A stretch of DNA of 64,000 nucleotides from Lojkania enalia (Eukaryota > Ascomycota > Dothideomycetes > Pleosporales), in assembly GCA_010094045.1 (NCBI GenBank), contig ML986581.1, forward strand, positions 186,001 through 250,000, given 5' to 3'. Positions 12,080 through 22,832 of the stretch are shown piece after piece. The notes beneath the pieces were generated by a model. That model did not search any database and was not told the origin of the DNA. It was given only the letters and a program-made list of their open reading frames with translations. The translations under genes were made by a program, and so were the position numbers. Position 1 is the stretch's first letter; every line of letters begins with the position of its first letter.

Positions 12080-12197
12080 CCTTCACATCGTTTCTCATCC
12101 GTGTCTCTGTCCCGTAGTAGCAGTGCAATTGTACGACTTCGATACCCTCTATTCTGTTACATTTTTCTCCCTTCCGCGAAAGTGGAGCAGTCCAATC

Positions 12198-13838
12198 ATG
12201 TCTGGGTCAAAGACCGCTACCGAGCTCGAGCTCGAGCTCGAAACTATTCGACCGGCTGCCGAGCGTATGTCCGAGGTCTCGCAAGATCTAGCTAGCGTCA
12301 ACACAAATGGCAGCGCACCGCCTGAAGCGACATCCTCAGAACCCGTCGCGCCTGGCAAGCTCCGCTCAGCGGGCATTCTTGTGACACTCGCGTCTGTAAC
12401 ACTCCTCCACACGTTTAACTCAGGCATGCTCGTGGTGGCCCTGCCAGCCATGGCCAGAGAGCTTAAGATCAGCGAAGGTCTGCTGCTGTGGCCCGCATCT
12501 GTTTATGCACTGGGTTTGTCGTGCTGTCTACTACCCCTAGGCGCAATTGCGGACCTCATTGGAAATCGACCCGTATTTCTGACAGGCTCGCTGCTTTATA
12601 CAGCCTTTACTCTAGCAGTATCACTCTCCCGTACCGGTAACCAGCTCCTCGCATTCCGCACCCTGCAGGGCGTAGCTATAGCATTCTGCATGCCGCCCGC
12701 TGTGAGCATTATCACATCTACGTTTCCCGCAGGCCGACCCCGCAATATTGCCTTCGCCGTGTACGGCGGCGGCAATCCTGTCGGCTTTGCTCTTGGTCTG
12801 GTGCTCGGCGGCGTTTTTGTTCAGGTCTCAAAATGGCAAACAGGCTACTGGATGTCGACAAGCATCAACGCAATATCGATGATCCTCGCTTGGTTGGTGC
12901 TTCCAGGTCACTCAGCCGAAGCTTGTCTACCAACACGACCGTTGCGATATCAACTCCTTCACGAGATTGATTGGATTGGAGTCGGATCTGCCAGCACTTG
13001 TCTCGCCTTACTATTGTACATCTTCGCGGAGATTACACACAGTGGCGGCAGCGCTATACAAGAGAAGCCGTATGCAATCGCCCTTCTCATCGTCGCTATA
13101 CTACTAATACCCTTCTTTGTCTTCTGGGAGGGTCGACAGGAGAAACTTGCTCGCCCAGCCATCCTTCCCAATAGCATCTGGCGGCGCCGGGAATTTACAG
13201 CTGTCTGCGTCTCTGTATTCCTCACCTGGTCATGGTTTAACGCTTTTGGATATTGGGCTACTCTGTACTTCCAGGTTTCACAGCGACTGAATGCACTGCA
13301 GACTGCGCTGCGGTTCCTGCCCATGGTCGTAGCCGGCCTAGTCACAAACATCGTCGCCGCCATGATCATGGACAGGGTCAATGCTGGCCTAATTGGCCTC
13401 GTTGGTGGTGTGGTCAGCGCCGCAGCCCCATTGTTGTTCGCCCTGCAGGACCCTTCATGGTCGTATTGGGTATCTGCCTTTCCCGGCATGCTCATCAACG
13501 TCATATCCACTGACTTGCTCTTCAACATCAGCAACCTAGTCATCACGACAAATTTCCCCGGCAAGAGTCAGGCCCTTGCCGGCGGCGTCTTCAATACTGT
13601 CGCTCAGCTAGGAAATAGTATTGGGCTCGCTGTGACAGCCATGATCGCCGCAGCTGTCTCAGATGCTGCTGGACGCGGTAAGACTGCCACTAGTGGGAGC
13701 TTGACATACAACTACTCGCTGCTTCAGGGATATCGGAGCGGGTTTTGGATATGCTTCGCTGCGGCTGTTGTCAGTACGCTCATCAGCTCATTCGGTCTAC
13801 GCAAGGCTGGGAAGGTGGGCAAAAAGAAGGATCTATAG
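12198..13838 (+). CDS. MFS transporter, DHA2-like (14-TMS) drug/proton antiporter family
   Basis: Integral membrane protein of 546 residues, single exon, probably exporting small molecules or toxic compounds at the plasma membrane. The start MSGSKTATELELELETIRP is preferred over an in-frame ATG 75 bases upstream (12123), since the extra 25 residues look untranslated. Seen: a hydrophilic N-terminus of about 65 residues; many hydrophobic segments from residue 70 on; an MFS motif-A-like loop (IADLIGNRPVFLTG) after TM2; a motif-C-like Gly/Pro helix (GGGNPVGFALGLVLGGVF); and a basic C-terminal tail. Helix number and motif C point to DHA2, but the substrate is unknown. No biosynthetic gene cluster surrounds it; the neighbours are a cell-wall enzyme and transposon remains. 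Confidence 0.85.
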   Translation: MSGSKTATELELELETIRPAAERMSEVSQDLASVNTNGSAPPEATSSEPVAPGKLRSAGILVTLASVTLLHTFNSGMLVVALPAMARELKISEGLLLWPASVYALGLSCCLLPLGAIADLIGNRPVFLTGSLLYTAFTLAVSLSRTGNQLLAFRTLQGVAIAFCMPPAVSIITSTFPAGRPRNIAFAVYGGGNPVGFALGLVLGGVFVQVSKWQTGYWMSTSINAISMILAWLVLPGHSAEACLPTRPLRYQLLHEIDWIGVGSASTCLALLLYIFAEITHSGGSAIQEKPYAIALLIVAILLIPFFVFWEGRQEKLARPAILPNSIWRRREFTAVCVSVFLTWSWFNAFGYWATLYFQVSQRLNALQTALRFLPMVVAGLVTNIVAAMIMDRVNAGLIGLVGGVVSAAAPLLFALQDPSWSYWVSAFPGMLINVISTDLLFNISNLVITTNFPGKSQALAGGVFNTVAQLGNSIGLAVTAMIAAAVSDAAGRGKTATSGSLTYNYSLLQGYRSGFWICFAAAVVSTLISSFGLRKAGKVGKKKDL

Positions 13839-14812
13839 CCTAAACAGTGCTACTCCACACGCTTAAACTTAGATATTCGACTTTGCGCTGATTCATTTTT
13901 AATTGTTTATGATTCACCCTTCTATGGTTTCTTTGCCATGTTATCTTTGCAACCTAATTGCCCAATGTAGCTCAAAACACGTAAAATGAAGGATGACAGA
14001 TATATTCTTGCCCTACTAATGTCGGCAATAAAGTAAGAGCTAATATACATTCAATTTTCTGTGAGCTGATGATATAGCACAACGAGTATATGAATGCCCT
14101 GACGACTCTTCTAATCAACAAAGCTGGCGCGCACGTCCAGATGTTTTGACCTACAGTCACCAAACACATATCTAATCTCAGTAATGTAGTACTGTCGAGA
14201 AACTTAATTGCGAATCGGTTTAAATGGGGTTGCTTTCTCGGAATTGATCCTACAAAAGATGCTACGTAAGAAATCTATAGAAGAAACATTAGAACTACTA
14301 TTATGTATACCTCCAGCTCATCACGTTCTTTTACTTTTTGGTCTAAGGTTTCCTTCTTGTGTGGCGCAAAGCCCCCGTGCCGCAACAAATCTATTGTTTA
14401 GACATCTCAACTCTCTCCCCGCGATTCTATCAAGTTATCATTAATTAGTTGTTATTCTCCAGCTCATTTTCCCTAAGAAACAACTATGTAGCAAAAAAAA
14501 AAAAAAAAAATATACAACGCTCTTAATTATTCTACTAATTAACTTTTTTAGAGCATCTAGAACTGCATTTGCTTTACAGTCCTGCTCCACTATGATTGTC
14601 CGCAAAATTTCAAATTTCGGAGCATTAAATTAATAGTTCTATGATGAAAGAAGATAGTTCTGAGCGTCTAATGGCATTTAGCCTTTGAAAGTATGCATTC
14701 CGGATATATCCGTACGAAGGGGGCTACGAGGTGTCTTAGCATGAGAACTTAGCGCACTTACATAGTGAAGTATCAGATGCTTAGCTTAATACATATTCGC
14801 CACTAGGACTCT
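13839..14812. other. AT-rich spacer with poly-A tract
   Basis: No gene is supported. An 18-base A tract starts at about 14493. The sequence CTAAGGTTTCC (14343-14353) and, just after it, GTGTGGCGCAAAG (14359-14371) have partners beyond the transposase relic (see repeats). Confidence 0.5.
14343..14353 (+). repeat. 11-bp direct repeat flanking the transposase relic, left copy
   Basis: CTAAGGTTTCC recurs at 15499-15509 in the same orientation. Beside each copy lies the 9-mer TTGCGCCAC in opposite orientation (reverse complement at 14361-14369, forward at 15484-15492), which may mark the ends of the element. Confidence 0.5.
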
Positions 14813-15343
14813 CTATGGCATTCCTAGGGCTTCCGCTGGCTCGAGGTCGCTCATCCGCGCCACTTTGTTCTTTAGCCCCGATGAATCCGCCTCCCCCTCT
14901 GCTTCTAGCGCAGGACTCTTGCGCTTACGACCGCGTTTCACTTGCCCTTGGCCGCTATAGCTTTCTTTTACGCAGCACGCTTTGCTTGTGCCTCCTCAAG
15001 GTCCTCATAGCTCATGACTTTCGCATTCTCTAGGACCACTGATCTGGTCGATCGACGAACTTTGGCTTCGTTGTTTATATTGGACAAGATTCGATTTTGA
15101 TCCTGAAGGAGGGGGTGTGTTTAGCAAAGAATATTTGGGCGGCACAGTTGGCATGAGATAGCTGGTAATGAAGAACGCTTGGCTGTTACAAATAGTCAGC
15201 ACATGACCATTCAAATGAGTTTCTAGAAGAGCGCCACGCTTGGAGCCAGTTAGGCATAGTGTGGAATATAATACGGCTGGACAGTATTTTGCTTCAATGT
15301 TGATTTTACGCTGGGAGTTGAGAGGTGATACAGTCGCTTGCAA
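14813..15343 (-). mobile_element. Relic of a pogo/Fot1-like Tc1-mariner DDE transposase (C-terminal part)
   Basis: The minus strand reads QNRILSNINNEAKVRRSTRS, then VVLENAKVMSYEDLEEAQAK and RAA before a TAA stop, followed in a shifted frame by a Lys/Arg-rich tail (KRGRKRKSPALEAEGEAD) and VARMSDLEPAEALGMP with a stop at 14813-14815. This charged tail (SYEDLEEA.AKRAA, RGRKRKSP.. and a final VARM) is typical of fungal pogo-type DDE transposases. The upstream open frame to 15343 may be a remnant of the DDE region but is too degraded to align by eye. Stops and frameshifts make it inactive, and the N-terminal DNA-binding half is not visible. Family assignment is from recognition of the tail; no search was run. 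Confidence 0.72.
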
Positions 15344-15858
15344 AACTAGCCAACCGCGTCACTGAGAATTTGTCCCACTCGGGGAACAGTTATTTTTGTA
15401 TGTGCCTTATCAAAGTAAGCTAAGCGGCAAACAAACCCCATAATAACGGTATATTGGTAATGAAGCAGCTTCTCTATTATACGTTGCGCCACGTGTGGCT
15501 AAGGTTTCCCAACGATATCCTCCTATAGTCCTTTCTAATTTAGTGATTTATATCTCGACAAGTCTGTTCGAGCTATTGTTATTTCTTAGCAGGTGAAGAA
15601 ACGGAGAAGCTGTAGCTTTCATGAAGAGCGATATGAGGAATTGGAACTTCAGTTTAGTAATGTGGCTGTGGAAAACGCCATACTGATCTCGGCAGACGGA
15701 ACATGCCGACAGCAGGGGAGCGGGGGGGCAGGGGCAAGCATCGACGCGTTCTCGACGCGTTCAAGCCTCCGTGTAGCCTATTTTCTACATCGTCCGTCCA
15801 CGCAGTATCCGTTATAGTGTTCCTGTGATTGCGCTAGAGATTCCGTGTTCTTATAAGT
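15344..15858. other. Spacer between transposon relic and GRF-protein gene
   Basis: It contains the presumed right end of the relic (ACGTTGCGCCACGTG from 15481). The frame at 15593-15817 has no recognisable content. The last part should carry the promoter of the gene starting at 15859, with no clear TATA box. Confidence 0.5.
15481..15509 (+). repeat. Candidate right end of the transposon relic
   Basis: Begins ACGTTGCGCCACGTG and ends CTAAGGTTTCC. The first 11 bases match the repeat pair at 4749-4759 and 4880-4890; TTGCGCCACGTG (15484-15495) is present as its reverse complement at 63663-63674; and the last 11 bases repeat 14343-14353. An inverted terminal repeat is a reasonable reading, not a proven one. 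Confidence 0.45.
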
Positions 15859-16733
15859 ATGGCATCTCCCGCACGCCTCAACTCGAATTTCGTAGGGGTG
15901 ACCATCGATAGTACAGATCGTCTGATCTGTAGTTGCGAGTTGCCGATGGCGCTAAGGCCGTCAAAAGATGGAAGACCGATCTGTGAGATGCTACTCTCTT
16001 TCTTAACAATGAATGTATTGACCCAAGAAGTTTTCAGATGCCAAAAGGCGTATCAAGAGGACCAGTGTGAAAACAAAATATGGGTTAATGAGGAAGCACA
16101 AGTGAAACAAAGAGTTCCCCGCGCCGTTCCTCGAACGCCAACAGGCCCTAAGCAACGAGACATCGCCTCGTATTTTCCAGTGACTCCGTCGACAAATTCG
16201 GACAACCGTAGGTCGGCCAAAACAGGAGCCGAGTCCGGCGGTAAGCCAAAAGGGCGACGGGCAGATGGTTATGGTATTATACATCTATATTGCGAAGATA
16301 AACTGAACAATTCGCTAACGAAGCTGTAGTTTCGACTGGTCTTGAGCGACCATCTACACCTACCCCGCTTGCCCTCACCCCATCTAAGAAGACGGAAACG
16401 GAGATTCCCTTGCTCGCGACGCCTCAAACTAGAGATCGAAACTCCGTTCGTTCGAAGAGATCTTATACTTCCGGCCCGAATTATGTAATCGACGACTCTC
16501 CTTGCTCGAAGAAGCATAGACGGAACGCAGAGAGCAAGGAAAACAACGATCCTTTTGCGATAGTTGACAGTATGCATGGGCTCAAAGGCCGTACCATTGG
16601 AGTCACTCGCGATGTGGATTCCGGCGATGTGATGCACCTGAACGGCAAAACTATCCGAATAACGGACGGGGTACGGACTTTTCTAAGCCAGCTGAATAAA
16701 GCACTCTCTCCCTCAGACGGGAACAAATTGTAG
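15859..16733 (+). CDS. Small GRF-type zinc-finger protein with a PIP-box-like peptide
   Basis: Proposed exons 15859-15982, 16031-16273 and 16330-16733 give 256 residues. The first intron (48 nt, GTGAGA..TTAAC..GAAG) rebuilds a GRF zinc finger: CSC near residue 25, then GRPIFFRCQKAYQEDQC and W-V-N-E-E, the CxC..GR.F..C..C..W order of GRF domains, which bind single-stranded DNA in repair proteins such as APE2 and TOP3A. About 40 residues later QRDIASYF matches the PCNA-binding consensus Qxx(I/L/M)xx(F/Y)(F/Y) exactly. The rest is basic and Ser/Pro-rich with nuclear-signal-like stretches (SKKHRR). The second intron uses donor GTATTA and branch GCTAAC. A role in DNA repair or replication is inferred. 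The gene sits alone in AT-rich, transposon-marked DNA. Confidence 0.7.
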
Positions 16734-19700
16734 GAACAACGTCTTTTGTTATTAGCTGGAACAATATTACGCTGATATGACCTTGAAATGAATCGCAAAT
16801 TTTTGGTATAGACGCAGTCGCTCTTTTGGCATTGGATTTTCTGACCCATCCGCACACTTCCTGGCTTATATTTCATTTTCTCATATCGTTATATCTTCAC
16901 GGTCTCTATTTGCGTTTGGATGTGTAGCACAGACCGAATCTTGATACGCTGTGACAAGTTCTGGCGGAGGGACTATCATTAGCAGCTGCTGTACGAGTGT
17001 AGCTAGGTAGAAATGAATCACGGAGTATTATTGCTAGCGATTATGGACGTATTAGCCCAGGACACTTACAGCCACATAGTTTAATACTAACTAATCAGTC
17101 CTCCTACATGTATGTTAGCCTGACTTCATGCAAACGCACATGTCAGACTATACCTTATTTTTGTCAGTACTACCCTGCTTATAGGGCGTCTCTTATGTGA
17201 CTACTATTAGAATTGAGTCTCTACTTTGGACGTTTATATTTAGATTATTTCTGTTTTAATCTTGCTGCAAATTTTCTTAATGCTAGGATGGAAAGTTTCA
17301 AGAACTTACAAACGCGCGTTCACGTAACTTAGACTATACCAAATTACAGTTATTAAGAAGTCTGGTCAATTTTGATAGGTTCACCCAACTAATTTTCAGC
17401 AGCATCGTTCTTGGACCATAGATGAATCATAGTTTCACGAGTAGAGATCCTTATTAATTCCCGAAATAAACGCAGCCACTGCGACACGGACTGACGAATT
17501 ATCTCGACCACGCGATTCCGCTAGCAAAATACGTTTACGGGTCAAGTCCTTGATAATATGGCGGGCTGAAAGTACAGTATTCCGCGAAATTATCAAAGTA
17601 TTATTATCAATTTGAAGGAATCCCTGCGGCCTAATGGAGTGTAAAAATTGGCATACCGTGTTTTCTGTCAATTCCTTCAGGACAATATTCTTGACAAATG
17701 TTTTTGCATACCTATGGGTCTGAACATCCTGAATGAAGATGTTCACTGTACTGTTTTAGGCCTTATATGCACGGCGACGTACTTGAGCACAAGATGTTGC
17801 GGGATGGACTTTGTATCGTTCCACTTTTCATCATTCGGCTCTTTTCTGAACGAACATTGGGTGAGATCTCATGCAAATAATTTTCTTTATTCTTGGAGCC
17901 TCTTTAAATTACTCTGCAAGGTTCAACGTGTCTAGTAAATTATTTTGCGGGTTCAATGTTTTTCATGTTTCGTACATTTTCCGTATTTTGCTCATTAGAT
18001 TCAATTCGCCCCTACCACGAGGAGAGATAATTTATGTAAACAATCTGATTGGGAAGGCCTTGGAAATTAAGATTTTGGGACATCTCGGTATGTGTAAACT
18101 AATAGATAGCCTTTACTTTTTGCGGCTATTCTTGACCACTCTGGTCCAACCCGTAAATATCCTGTAGATGTTCTTTGGTATAAGCCAGACCTTTAATCTC
18201 GGTGCTTTCAGCCTGATGGCCGCTCTGTATACTATCTTTGCTAATGTCCCTGCTGATATAGGGAGTATTGGGATGGTGTATGTGCTAGTTGCTGTTGGGG
18301 TTGCTGATATTGATTCTGATAACTAGCTGTTCCAGAAGGCTGATTTTGGCCATATGCTAGCTGCGGCTAAGGTTGGTTTGCGTATTGTTGCGATTGATAA
18401 GAGGCGGCCTACTATGATTGGTGGTATTGGCACGGTGGGAGTTGAGTGTACTGGAATTGCCGTTTTCCTTGCTGTTGATATGTTGACTATTGAACTTATT
18501 GGTAAGGATTTGTGGGACTGGCTGCAGTGGGGGCTCATTTGCTACATGTTTCAAATAATGTTGATGCTAGCTGCTCTGTGGATGGCCTTGAAGATTATGG
18601 TACTACCCATGCTGCTGATTTCACTCGATGCTTCTTTCATGCTGTCCACTTTCTGTATATTAGCAATGCATGGAGTACCCAGGAAATCCTCCTCCTAGTA
18701 CTTGTTCAAAATCCTATGGAAATGGTTGAGAAAGGCTTGTGTAACAGTAAAGTAGTTCGACAAGTCGAATCAAAAGCAAGCTATCGTCTAATCTTCAACT
18801 CCTATTTGATTAGAAGGTAGATAAGGAATTTCTGTTGGTGGGGGCAAATGATAGCACAAAAACTGACGGGGTAGCTTGCCTTATATATCCCAACCCTAGG
18901 CTAATCTAAAGTGCAATGAAGATGAAAGTTAGGGAGCATGACTTGTCATAGAGTCATCAATTATGCAGAGCGTATGAGTCTCTGCTGTGATGCAGCGTGA
19001 CAAATGAAGACAAATCGAAGTGTGACACATGATTTTGTCTTCATGTTGATTCTGATGCAATGCACGGACTCCCTATAACCTTTAATCTTCATGTTCGCTG
19101 GATCTGGAAGTGTCATGTATTATTTGTCATAATGGTTGAGCTCATACAACGACTAATGAAATGATGAGTAATTAGCTATATAGTGGGAGTCTATGTAATA
19201 GTGTGATACATGGCTCAGAGCCTTAATCTTAGTTAATGCAAATATTCAAATGATTTGTTGTGAAGCGGTCCTAGCATTATCTAGATAATATTGATCTGGG
19301 ACTTGCTACCTCAGGGAGTTTGGTCCTAGCCAATATCATCATCTTTCTACACTTCTTAGCCAGTATTGGCAGGGAAGAAACGTTAAGATGGGACTGGCAC
19401 ATAAACCATTTAGATGCGTTACCGGTTGATTTGATGGAATCGGTATAGAATGTGTTATAGCTGAGACTGGATCAGACTACCAGCATCCTCCAAGAAGCTT
19501 GTTATTGCCCATGACTGCTAATGATAGTAGCCCGAGCTTTACGCCGAGGAAATCATATCTACTGCCTGTAATATACACCGAGTGGACAAGTGTCAGTATT
19601 GACTCAAGGATATGCACAGATTGTAATGTGATCTTCTTATACTCACCCTTTATACGCTAGTTCTTTTTCAGGGGCTTAAGTTTGGATGTTGTAGATACGA

Positions 19701-19991
19701 TGTTCAAAATGCTTTAAATTGACAAGTCTACCCAACAACTATGGCATCTAGTACAAAGCAGAGCCCGCCAACGATCTTCCGCTTACTAGTAGAACAATCT
19801 GGCAAATATAGCCGTTTCCATCTTCATTTTAGATTCTTTTGAGCGATGAGATGTGCGTTCATTGATCCGCATCTAGCTGGCTAGGTACCCGATTTAGGCT
19901 TGACGGCTTAGCGTGACACAAACACCGCACTAGCGCAAATCGCCCAAAGAAAAGTTCCACACTCACTTCACAACTAAAGTCCACCCTCGAC
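16734..19991. other. AT-rich gene-poor region with one Gln/Tyr-rich relic
   Basis: About 3.2 kb without an intact gene. The 17435-17746 minus and 17648-17935 plus open frames overlap and have no recognisable domain. A decayed Gln-rich frame lies at 18208-18540 (separate entry). 18800-19860 holds nothing I can support. The last 130 bases lead into TSR2. Confidence 0.55.
18208..18540 (-). pseudogene. Relic of a Gln/Tyr-rich (prion-like) coding sequence
   Basis: One minus-strand frame reads STYQQQGKRQFQYTQLPP, later AASYQSQQYANQP*PQLAYG, then SYQNQYQQPQQQLAHTPSQY and SLYQQGH*QR*. It is interrupted by about seven stops, nearly all TAA or TAG, placed inside Gln-rich runs where CAA or CAG is expected. 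This is what C-to-T change at CA dinucleotides (RIP-like) does to a Gln-rich gene. The other two minus-strand frames are also partly open because of the skewed base composition, but only this frame gives the coherent Tyr/Gln repeat. The original protein is not recognised; a low-complexity regulator or RNA-binding protein would fit. Confidence 0.5.
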
Positions 19992-20634
19992 ATGTCAACA
20001 ACGCAGCCTGCAGCCTCCGCTGCACTATCCCGTGAGCTTGCACGTATGTGCAATCTTTCAAATTCTTCCTAACGAGTCTCTAGCCGAGGCGCAAGCCAAA
20101 CTCGACCTTGGGATCTGGCACTGCCTGTTCAACTGGCAAGCCCTTACCGTCGCGATCCAAGCACAATGGGGCGGCCCTGACAGCGCAGACAAGCGCGACT
20201 GGCTCGCCGGCGCTCTCTCCGAGATCTTCGAATCCCGACCCGAAACCGACACTGAGGACATCGAGGTCGTACTTCTCCAAGCGCTCGAAGACGAATTTGG
20301 GGCACGGCTCGAAGATGAGAGCGAGGTTGAGGTTGCACGACGGATAATGGAGATCAGGAAGGAGGTCCTGGAGGGTAATCACAGAACGGTGGATGAGCTG
20401 CAAAAGAAATGGGAGGAGAGAAAGGGGAAGCCGATTGCGACAGGGAATGTGCAGGTTACGGGACGAAATCAAATTGCGGAGTGGGATAGTGTGGATGAAG
20501 AGTCGGACGAAGAGGAAGAGAACGAGGATGTAGATATGGCAGACGCGCCGCCGCTTCTACAGGCCAAGCCAAAGCCTGCGCCTGAGGTCGATGCCGAGGG
20601 CTTTACGAAGGTGGCAAGCAAGCGCAGGAAATGA
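19992..20634 (+). CDS. TSR2: Pre-rRNA-processing protein TSR2
   Basis: TSR2 is the escortin chaperone that carries ribosomal protein eS26 to nascent 40S subunits and is needed for 20S pre-rRNA processing. Exons 19992-20043 and 20084-20634 give 200 residues. The intron is only 40 nt (GTATGT..CTAAC..CTAG) and is required to join MSTTQPAASAALSRELA to PEAQAKLDLGIW. Seen: the conserved core with WGGPDSADKRDWLAG at about 45-60; a helical middle; an acidic stretch (DEESDEEEENEDVDMAD) near 165-180, the type of region TSR2 uses to bind eS26; and a basic end. Length is normal for the family. Confidence 0.92.
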
Positions 20635-21139
20635 TTTTGTGACACGGTATGGGATGATTTATGAGAGTACGAGAATTACAGGATAGAGAAAAGGATCGGA
20701 TTGGGCAGGCTAGAGGTTTATCTTTTCGCACATTTTGCCATATGAAATATACCAGTCATCACAGTCGTTTTTCGCCTGATGATGATTTTATGTCAAGCGC
20801 AAACTCGAAGCTTGAGCATGGCTCTATGCATGCTCTTCACGGCAAACCACTTATCATTAAAGTATCTGAACTCCCTATAAACATGGCTCTTCAGGCTTCG
20901 GAAGCCGATATCAAACTGCCATCCCGGCACTTGTGACGTCTTGCGGCTAAATCCAATAAAACGGGTTAGGCTTGCCAAGGCTCATGTTTGCGGGTCGTAC
21001 CTCCATAGCCGCAGCTCAAAGGTCCAAGTCCCCAATAGCAAATAAGCTCTAGTACCACCGCCTGCACCTCTCCGCATACCCATCACCTCACTCTTCTCCT
21101 GTCCAATCCACCTGCAAACGCACTTTGTGACTAGCCGAT
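20635..21139. other. Intergenic, no supported gene
   Basis: 505 bases between two plus-strand genes. The short frames at 20661-20936 (plus) and 20793-20978 (minus) overlap, lack motifs, and are left out. The 3' half is C-rich and probably contains the promoter of the BSD gene. Confidence 0.6.
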
Positions 21140-22494
21140 ATGGACTCGGCGTACGACCACATCCAAGAGGAGGCCTACCCAGAAGACCCCGCGCCGCAAG
21201 ACCAAGCCAAAGAGACCTCGAAGCCGCAGCCCTCCAACTTTAACTCCGAGTTCCAGGATGCATACAAGGCGATATCGAGTAGCCCCTGGGCAGCACGACT
21301 GGGTGGCTTCCTAGGCTCAGTCAAGAAACAAGTCTGCCACCCGAAAAATCCACAACTACGTTACTGGGCCATATTGACAAGAAGACTAGGGAGAGCAATA
21401 CTACGACTCCGCACGCACCACCGCCTCAACGGCCGCCAGCGCCGGCCTCTCGAATATCACGAAGCATACCCGAGGTCTCTCGATTAACTCTCCCACCTCC
21501 GATGTCCCCAAAGACCCATTCGAGAAGGCCGCCGAACCGTCGTCCCCGCCTCATCCCGATCGCCCGGACTCGCTCCCCGCTGACATCGTCAAAGAAGCTG
21601 AGAGCATGCTCTCGCGCTTTCGGTCCGAGGCTGCAAAGCGACTGAAAGACATTGAGAGAGCCGAGGACGCCGCCGATGAGGCGCTACTCAAGTTCGGAAC
21701 AAACATTCGGAATTACCTACGAGACGCTGTAACTATAGCACCGCCCACGTCCCCCTCCGCGAAGGACGATCCGTCAAAAGTGCTCTTCGAGTCCAAGGAC
21801 AGCGAGGGCAAGCGCGTCGTGCACGCCACTCGCTTCGACGCCCAGCTGCACGTCATACATTCCTCCCTCGATTCCTTCCTCAAGGACCCCGTATCCCCCG
21901 AATGGTCCAAGTGGCAGAAGGACTTTGACGTCGAGAAGAAGACAGACCAGATTGCCAAGGATCTTGAGAAACACGAGGAGTTGAGGAAGGCCATGGAGAA
22001 GCTCGTACCGGAGAAGGTGGAGTATGCCGCGTTTTGGGAGAGGTATTATTTCTTGAGGTATGTGGTAGAGACGGAAGAGCAAAGGAGGCGGGAGATGCTT
22101 AAAGGTAAGACATGTACATTTCTTGCTCAGCTCAACTGTTTCTATTGTGTTCTATACATCCGTGGTTGGGCAAGCGCTAACGAGAATAGCGTCCGCACCA
22201 ACGGAGGAAGAAGAAGTACGCTGGGATGAAGATTCCGATGAGGAGGGTGAGACGACTACGCCGAAAAACCCTGCCAACAACCTCGCTGCGTCCAAGGATA
22301 CTCTCAAACCTGTCGCTGTAGACTCACTAAAGCCATCCGAGCAACCGCGCCGCTCCAATGACGAGAAGTCCGTCGCTGATAGCGATGCCAGCTATGATCT
22401 AGTCAGCGGTGCAACAAGTCGTGCACCAGGGTCGCCGCAGGACAAGAAGAAGGAAGTTGTGACTGAAGAGAGTGACGAGGAGGACTGGGAGTAG
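21140..22494 (+). CDS. BSD-domain protein
   Basis: Exons 21140-21331, 21390-22104 and 22190-22494 give 403 residues. Intron 1 has a weak donor (GTCTGC) but joins GFLGSVKKQ to [13 protein letters not shown] in frame; intron 2 is standard (GTAAGA..CTAAC..AATAG). Seen: an acidic/Pro N-terminus; an amphipathic segment around [17 protein letters not shown]; a coiled-coil-like helix (about 135-165); and the BSD domain at about 240-290 ([20 protein letters not shown] ending in [12 protein letters not shown]) with the paired aromatic/Trp residues that define the fold. The C-terminus is acidic and Ser-rich, ending EEDWE. BSD modules occur in TFIIH p62 and synapse-associated proteins; for this single-domain fungal type the exact role is not known to me. 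Confidence 0.88.
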
Positions 22495-22832
22495 GTGCGG
22501 TGCGCAGTATATATGTAGTATTATGCGCTCAGTGCCGCGTTTGATATGGTGTGGGGGAATAGTATTCGTCGGTTATATGGAGCCTATTCATACCGGTCAT
22601 AAAGTGGTTAGTGGTCTAGGTACATTGGATGGCTAGAATATTACATATCTAACTTATTCTATTGATTTGTGAATGCTGAACCTTGCAATGCTTATATATG
22701 TTGTAGAAGGAAATGGTATCTTTAAAACACTGTCCTTTAAAACACCTGCTCTTTGATGCTTCCCAGTCATTATGATAGATTGCCGTTATGATATTCGTAT
22801 GAATATAACCCTTCTTTCAATCCCTGAACTAC
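22495..22832. other. Shared 3' region of two convergent genes
   Basis: 338 AT-rich bases between the stop codons of the BSD gene and the YRB30-like gene, expected to hold both transcript ends. No coding signal. Confidence 0.6.

Larger units (their letters stand above)
10334..12197. other. Intergenic, with one possible decayed small gene
   Basis: AT-rich spacer between two plus-strand genes. It holds a TATATA at 10625-10630 followed by the possible decayed gene at 10755-11087 (separate entry). From 11100 to 12050 I see nothing coding. Confidence 0.55.

Noticed and set aside
12959..13564. 201-codon minus-strand frame under the MFS transporter
   Set aside because: Antisense shadow of transmembrane-helix coding sequence, no independent support.
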